From Lachnospiraceae bacterium (lineage in GTDB: Bacteria; Bacillota; Clostridia; Lachnospirales; Lachnospiraceae), in contig JAFOVD010000013.1 of NCBI GenBank assembly GCA_017392525.1, positions 1 to 43,745 on the forward strand: DNA of 43,745 bases, written 5' to 3'. Below, piece by piece: positions 39,963 through 43,745 of this stretch (positions are counted from its first letter, which is position 1; every line of letters starts with the position of its first letter). Position numbers and translations under genes: made by a program. The notes under the pieces are model-generated. The model was not told the origin of the DNA. It ran no database searches and saw nothing but the letters and a program-made list of their open reading frames with translations.

Positions 39963-41465
39963 ATGAGTGATGACATTAGATTAGAGGTAAAACATCTTTG
40001 CAAATCCTTTGGTATTACAAAGGCGGTGAACGATGTTTCATTTAACGTTAGAAAGGGAACAATCCACGCGCTGATTGGTGAAAATGGTTCCGGAAAGTCA
40101 ACGCTTACCAATATGTTGACCGGAATTTACAGTATCGACAGCGGTGAATTTATATTGGATGGCAAAAAGATCCATCCAAAGAATCAGGTAGAGGCCAATA
40201 ATGAAGGCGTATCTATTATTGTGCAGGAGCTTGGTACACTATCCGGACTTACGGTTGCAGAAAATATATTCCTGGGACATGAGGATATGTTTGTTAAGGC
40301 TGGTATTAAAAACACAGCAGCGATGAACCGTAAGGCCACAGAACTACTCAAGAAGTATGGGTTCGACAATATCAAAGCCAATAAGATGGTGGATGAGTAC
40401 AACTTTGAAGACCGTAAGCTGGTGGAGATTATCAAGGCTACCTACTTCCATCCAAAGGTAGTAGTTATCGATGAGACAACAACAGCTCTTTCACAGGAAG
40501 GTCGTGAAGAACTCTACAAGCACATGTATCGCATTCGTGAAGAAGGCGGAAGCGTCATCTTTATCTCCCACGATTTGCAGGAAGTGCTTGAGATGTCAGA
40601 TGATATCACGATTTTACGAGATGGGCAGTATATCGATACGATTCGTGCCTGTGACGTTGTGGAAGAGCAGTTGAAGACTCTTATGGTAGGACGAGAAGTG
40701 ACCGGAGCATATTATAGAAATGATTACGGCGATAAAATCTCGGATGAAGTTGTTTTATCTGTAAAGGATGTGACCGTACCAGGTGAGCTAAAGAATATCA
40801 ACTTTGAACTTCATAAGGGTGAAATCCTTGGATTTGGAGGATTGTCTGAGTCCGGTATGCATGAAATCGGCAAGGCAGTATTCGGCGCTTCCTATGACCG
40901 TGAAGGAGAAGTAAGACTGGAAGATGGAACAACAATCAATGATATTCCGACAGCAATCAAGCACAGTATTGCTTATACATCCAAGGATAGAGATAACGAA
41001 TCTGTCGTTATGAATATGAGTATTCGTGACAATATCTGTCTCCCGTCACTAAATATGCTGGGAAATAAGCTGCATCTGCAGAGTGACAGAAGAAACAAGA
41101 AATTCGCCAATAAATTTGCCAAGGATATCTCCGTAAAGATGGTTAATACAGATCAGTTTGTATCACAGCTTTCCGGAGGTAATAAGCAGAAGGTCGTTCT
41201 GGCCCGTTGGATTGGCAAAGATTCCGATATTGTTGTACTGGACAGTCCAACACGAGGAATTGATATCAAGGTAAAACAGGATATCTATCAATTGATGGAT
41301 CAGATGCGAAAGAACGGAAAATCCATCATTATGATTTCTGAGGAATTAATGGAACTAATCGGTATGTGTGATCGAATCATCATTATGAAGGATGGCAAGA
41401 TTAGTGGACAGATTAATCGAAGTGAAGAAGTCAATGAGCATTCATTGATTGAAATGATGGTATAG
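39963..41465 (+). CDS. CUT2 sugar ABC transporter ATPase with two nucleotide-binding domains (RbsA-like)
   Basis: This 500-aa tandem ATPase shows uneven degeneration. Domain 1 has Walker A GENGSGKST and Walker B VVVIDETTTAL, but a weak signature (YNFEDRKLVEI instead of LSVAxxQ). Domain 2 has an eroded Walker A (GFGGLSESGMHEIGKAVFG), an intact signature LSGGNKQKVVLARW, and Walker B LDSPTRGID, in which the catalytic Glu is Ser. One composite ATP site (domain 1 Walker A/B with domain 2 signature) would therefore be active and the other silent. This pattern exists in other RbsA-type ATPases, although the Ser in place of Glu is worth noting. It lies between the two permease genes, 17 bp after the first and 10 bp before the second. 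Confidence 0.94.
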   Translation: MSDDIRLEVKHLCKSFGITKAVNDVSFNVRKGTIHALIGENGSGKSTLTNMLTGIYSIDSGEFILDGKKIHPKNQVEANNEGVSIIVQELGTLSGLTVAENIFLGHEDMFVKAGIKNTAAMNRKATELLKKYGFDNIKANKMVDEYNFEDRKLVEIIKATYFHPKVVVIDETTTALSQEGREELYKHMYRIREEGGSVIFISHDLQEVLEMSDDITILRDGQYIDTIRACDVVEEQLKTLMVGREVTGAYYRNDYGDKISDEVVLSVKDVTVPGELKNINFELHKGEILGFGGLSESGMHEIGKAVFGASYDREGEVRLEDGTTINDIPTAIKHSIAYTSKDRDNESVVMNMSIRDNICLPSLNMLGNKLHLQSDRRNKKFANKFAKDISVKMVNTDQFVSQLSGGNKQKVVLARWIGKDSDIVVLDSPTRGIDIKVKQDIYQLMDQMRKNGKSIIMISEELMELIGMCDRIIIMKDGKISGQINRSEEVNEHSLIEMMV

Positions 41466-41475
41466 GAGGCGTGTC

Positions 41476-42438
41476 ATGGAAAAAGTAAAAGCAATCGCTC
41501 CTCTGGGAGGAATGAAAAAAGAGAATATGATGTCCATGATTCGGGCAATATTGCCGGTTGTAGGGCTGGTTTTGGTTTTCCTGCTGTTTAATACATTGAC
41601 GGCAGGTAGAATGACAATGAATATGTCACTCGTACTATCACAGGTATATGTGATTATGATTTCGGCGATGGGAGTATTTTTCATCATGACGATGGGCGGG
41701 TTGGATTTCTCGCAGGGATCTATTCTAGGCATCTCATCTATTGTCGTATGTTACCTTAGCCAGTATGGTGTTGTAATAGCAATCCTCGGTGGAATAGCAG
41801 CAGGTGCAATAATTGGCATGATTAACGCGTATTTCTACGTATATCGTAAGATAAAGTCCTTTATTGTTACTATATGTACCATGTTTTTGTTCCGCGGATT
41901 TATAAAGTATCTGACAACGAACGCACCGGTTTCCGGTTCGGCAACTTTGATAAATTATGATTCAACAGCATTGAAACTCACTTGTACCATCATTATTCTT
42001 GTATGTGGTTTTGTGGCATTTCGATATACAAGATTTGGAACAGGTTTACGGGCAATCGGTGCAGGGGAAAAGGCAGCAATGTTTGCCGGAATCAGAACAG
42101 ATCGCATGAAATTCTGGGTATATGTTCTTTCCGGTGCGATTACCGGATTTGCAGCATTTATTAATGTAATTAAGGTGGGTTCCGTCACCTCCTCCGGCGG
42201 AAACCAGCTGGAAACACAGATTCTGATTGCATTAGTACTTGGTGGAATGCCAATCTCAGGTGGTGCCAAGGTTCGCTTTGAAAATATCATTGTAGGTTCC
42301 CTCCTATACATTGTATTGAATAGCGGATTGACCATGATGGGCTTTTCAACGCAGATGCTGCAGCTTATAGAAGGAGTTGTATTCTTGGTATTTGTTGCCA
42401 TTTTTGCCGACCGTGAATCTCTGTCTGTAATTAAATAG
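41476..42438 (+). CDS. CUT2 ABC transporter permease 2 (RbsC-like)
   Basis: The 320-aa integral membrane protein is of the same family as the first permease: FFIMTMGGLDFSQGSILGIS, MINAYFYVYRKIKSFIVTIC, RAIGAGEKAAMFAGIRTDRM and VLGGMPISGGAKVRFENII. The last block is the conserved G-G-P-x-x-G-G region of RbsC-type permeases; it is lacking in permease 1, so the two are diverged partners rather than a recent duplication. TAGGAGGCG precedes the start. It ends 71 bp before the aldolase-like gene. Confidence 0.92.
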   Translation: MEKVKAIAPLGGMKKENMMSMIRAILPVVGLVLVFLLFNTLTAGRMTMNMSLVLSQVYVIMISAMGVFFIMTMGGLDFSQGSILGISSIVVCYLSQYGVVIAILGGIAAGAIIGMINAYFYVYRKIKSFIVTICTMFLFRGFIKYLTTNAPVSGSATLINYDSTALKLTCTIIILVCGFVAFRYTRFGTGLRAIGAGEKAAMFAGIRTDRMKFWVYVLSGAITGFAAFINVIKVGSVTSSGGNQLETQILIALVLGGMPISGGAKVRFENIIVGSLLYIVLNSGLTMMGFSTQMLQLIEGVVFLVFVAIFADRESLSVIK

Positions 42439-42458
42439 TGTCTCTGATTGGACTTTAT

Positions 42459-42476
42459 TCTTACATTGACGTAAGA
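42459..42476 (+). other. Small hairpin between permease 2 and aldolase-like gene
   Basis: Six-bp arms TCTTAC/GTAAGA enclose loop ATTGAC, without a T-run. It may partially separate the transporter genes from the aldolase-like gene. Stability is modest. Confidence 0.3.
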
Positions 42477-42509
42477 TTAGGGTATTAAAAATTGGAGATA
42501 AAACAAACT

Positions 42510-43556
42510 ATGAATAACAGACTATATTTTGCATCCGATTATCTGGAGGGCGCACATCCTAAGATTATAAATAGACTTGTAGAGACAAATCTTATGCATA
42601 CAGTTGGATATGGAGATGATCCCTATACAGTCTCTGCAAAAGAACGTATTCGGAAGGCATGTGTGTGCCCGGATGCAGAAGTTCAGTTTTTGGTTGGCGG
42701 TACGCAAACCAATGCCACTGTAATTGATGCAGTATTAAAACTCTATCAGGGTGTTATAGCGGCAGATTATGGGCATATAGCGGTACACGAGGCAGGAGCG
42801 ATTGAATATACCGGACATAAGGTGCTGCCTTTAAAATCAGAACTCGGTAAGATCAAGGCAGAGGATGTCAGGAAATATCTTGAGGATTTTTATCAGGATC
42901 CAAGCTATACCCATATGGTAAATCCGGGTATGGTATATATTTCTCAGCCGACGGAGTATGGAACACTTTATACCAAAGAAGAGCTTACTGCGTTGTCCGA
43001 AGTTTGTCGTGAATATAAGATTCCGCTCTATGTAGATGGAGCGCGTCTGGCATATGCATTGGCAAGTGTTGAAAATGATGTGACACTTGCCGATTTGGCG
43101 CGTCTAACAGACGTTTTCTATATTGGCGGAACGAAGTGTGGAGCGTTGCTGGGGGAGGCTGTTGTAGTTCCGAACCCGGAGCTTATTTCACATTTCTTTA
43201 CGATTATCAAACAGCATGGAGCACTTCTTGCCAAAGGACGTGTATTGGGAATACAGTTTGATGAACTTTTCAGGGATAATTTATATATGCATATCGGTAA
43301 AACTGCTGTTTCCTATGCCGGTGAGATTAAGTCTGCATTGCAGAAAAAAGGATATCCTCTGTATTTTGACTCTCCAACCAATCAGGTATTCTTTATTCTG
43401 GAAAAATCCAAGGTAGAATCCCTGCTAGAGAGGGTTGAATATAGCAACTTTGAGCAATATGATGATACCCATGTTGTGGCACGTTACTGTACAAGTTGGG
43501 CTACCACAAGGGAAGATGTTGATGCATTGTTAGAAGTAATTGCTAATTTCCGGTAG
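42510..43556 (+). CDS. Threonine-aldolase/beta-eliminating-lyase family PLP enzyme
   Basis: The 348-aa fold type I PLP enzyme starts MNNRLYFASDYLEGAHPKII, typical of low-specificity L-threonine aldolases. VGGTQTNATVIDAVL binds the cofactor phosphate. LYVDGARLAYALAS carries the Asp that holds the pyridine nitrogen, and YIGGTKCGALLGEAVV contains the Schiff-base lysine. It cleaves beta-hydroxy-amino acids such as threonine to glycine and an aldehyde, or is a relative with a different substrate. I choose ATG 42510; an in-frame TTG at 42492 would add six residues and would overlap the GGAGA site. It follows the sugar ABC operon on the same strand but need not be functionally linked. Confidence 0.9.
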   Translation: MNNRLYFASDYLEGAHPKIINRLVETNLMHTVGYGDDPYTVSAKERIRKACVCPDAEVQFLVGGTQTNATVIDAVLKLYQGVIAADYGHIAVHEAGAIEYTGHKVLPLKSELGKIKAEDVRKYLEDFYQDPSYTHMVNPGMVYISQPTEYGTLYTKEELTALSEVCREYKIPLYVDGARLAYALASVENDVTLADLARLTDVFYIGGTKCGALLGEAVVVPNPELISHFFTIIKQHGALLAKGRVLGIQFDELFRDNLYMHIGKTAVSYAGEIKSALQKKGYPLYFDSPTNQVFFILEKSKVESLLERVEYSNFEQYDDTHVVARYCTSWATTREDVDALLEVIANFR

Positions 43557-43614
43557 AATTTGGTATGATTTTAAACTGTTAGAAAAATAGGACTGTAAAT
43601 TACGGAGGTGTAGG

Positions 43615-43745
43615 ATGAGTAATTTAATTAAAGATACAACTATGCAGGAAAGAATTGCACTGATTAAGCAGTGGGAAGAAAACGGTGGATGCGAAGATAG
43701 TGGATTTGATCTGATGGAGTATTTCCGCGATTATATTGATGGCAA
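43615..43745 (+). CDS. Small conserved protein, cut by window end
   Basis: The first 43 codons are present behind GGAGG. The sequence MSNLIKDTTMQERIALIKQW, continuing through a Cys and acidic stretch to DLMEYFRDYIDGK, resembles a short conserved protein I recall from Lachnospiraceae without known function. There is no signal peptide. It lies 58 bp after the aldolase-like gene on the same strand. Confidence 0.65.
   Translation, partial: MSNLIKDTTMQERIALIKQWEENGGCEDSGFDLMEYFRDYIDG

Noticed and set aside
41955-42401. 148-codon minus-strand frame
   Set aside because: Antisense to permease 2, with no start signal and Thr/Pro-rich shadow composition.

Overview
The window reads as a piece of a low-to-moderate GC Gram-positive genome of the family Lachnospiraceae, most like Butyrivibrio/Pseudobutyrivibrio. 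The basis is the style of the proteins (LarC, YqeY, GPH symporter with ester hydrolases, CUT2 sugar ABC system, YesMN-type two-component system, GGDEF protein, T-box proS), strong AGGAGG-type ribosome binding sites and intrinsic terminators. The species call is inference, not a database result. All coordinates were counted by hand.

The most informative landmark is a replicon control region at about 6.6-13.0 kb. Leftward genes encode a small conserved protein, a ribbon-helix-helix partition protein and a ParA ATPase. Behind them lie 0.7 kb of AT-rich repeats (probable centromere/operator), a possible DnaA box, two oppositely oriented blocks of iterons, a Rep_3-type initiator, a third iteron block, and a tyrosine-recombinase-like protein that has lost most catalytic residues. 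Genes left of this region run mostly leftward and genes right of it mostly rightward, as expected around a bidirectional origin. Because housekeeping genes (proS with its own T-box, a complete preQ1 pathway) lie within 20 kb of a plasmid-type origin, the replicon is plausibly a chromid (secondary chromosome), as known in Butyrivibrio.

Layout: 0-6.5 kb holds a glycerate kinase start, yqeY, an AEC transporter, a 568-bp giant inverted repeat with a two-hairpin tip, a 935-aa flavin/iron-sulfur oxidoreductase and larC. 6.5-13 kb is the origin and partition region. 13.4-15.2 kb is an HD-HAD fusion gene. 15.3-21.2 kb is an apparent operon with a GPH symporter, three cytoplasmic alpha/beta-hydrolase esterases, an AraC regulator and a Nif3-like protein, probably for uptake and de-esterification of plant cell-wall oligosaccharides. 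21.4-22.5 kb is an unrecognised coiled-coil protein with a PcrA/UvrD-Tudor-like motif. 22.5-25.6 kb is a preQ1-I riboswitch plus terminator controlling queD-queE-folE-queC-queF. 25.7-27.8 kb holds a sensor-only relic, a diguanylate cyclase and a small AASG-motif protein. 28-32 kb holds RNase H, a ROK kinase, a proline T-box and proS. 32.0-32.3 kb is an unexplained gene-free block between two terminators. 32.4-33.3 kb is an EamA transporter. 33.4-43.6 kb is a binding protein-histidine kinase-response regulator cassette followed by a CUT2 sugar ABC transporter and a threonine-aldolase-like enzyme. The window ends inside a small conserved gene.

The best candidates for something new are the giant T-shaped inverted repeat at 1.8-2.4 kb, the catalytically degenerate recombinase-like protein embedded in the iteron region, the gene-free segment at 32 kb, and the small AASG-motif protein upstream of the diguanylate cyclase. 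No CRISPR array, insertion sequence, tRNA or rRNA gene was recognised.
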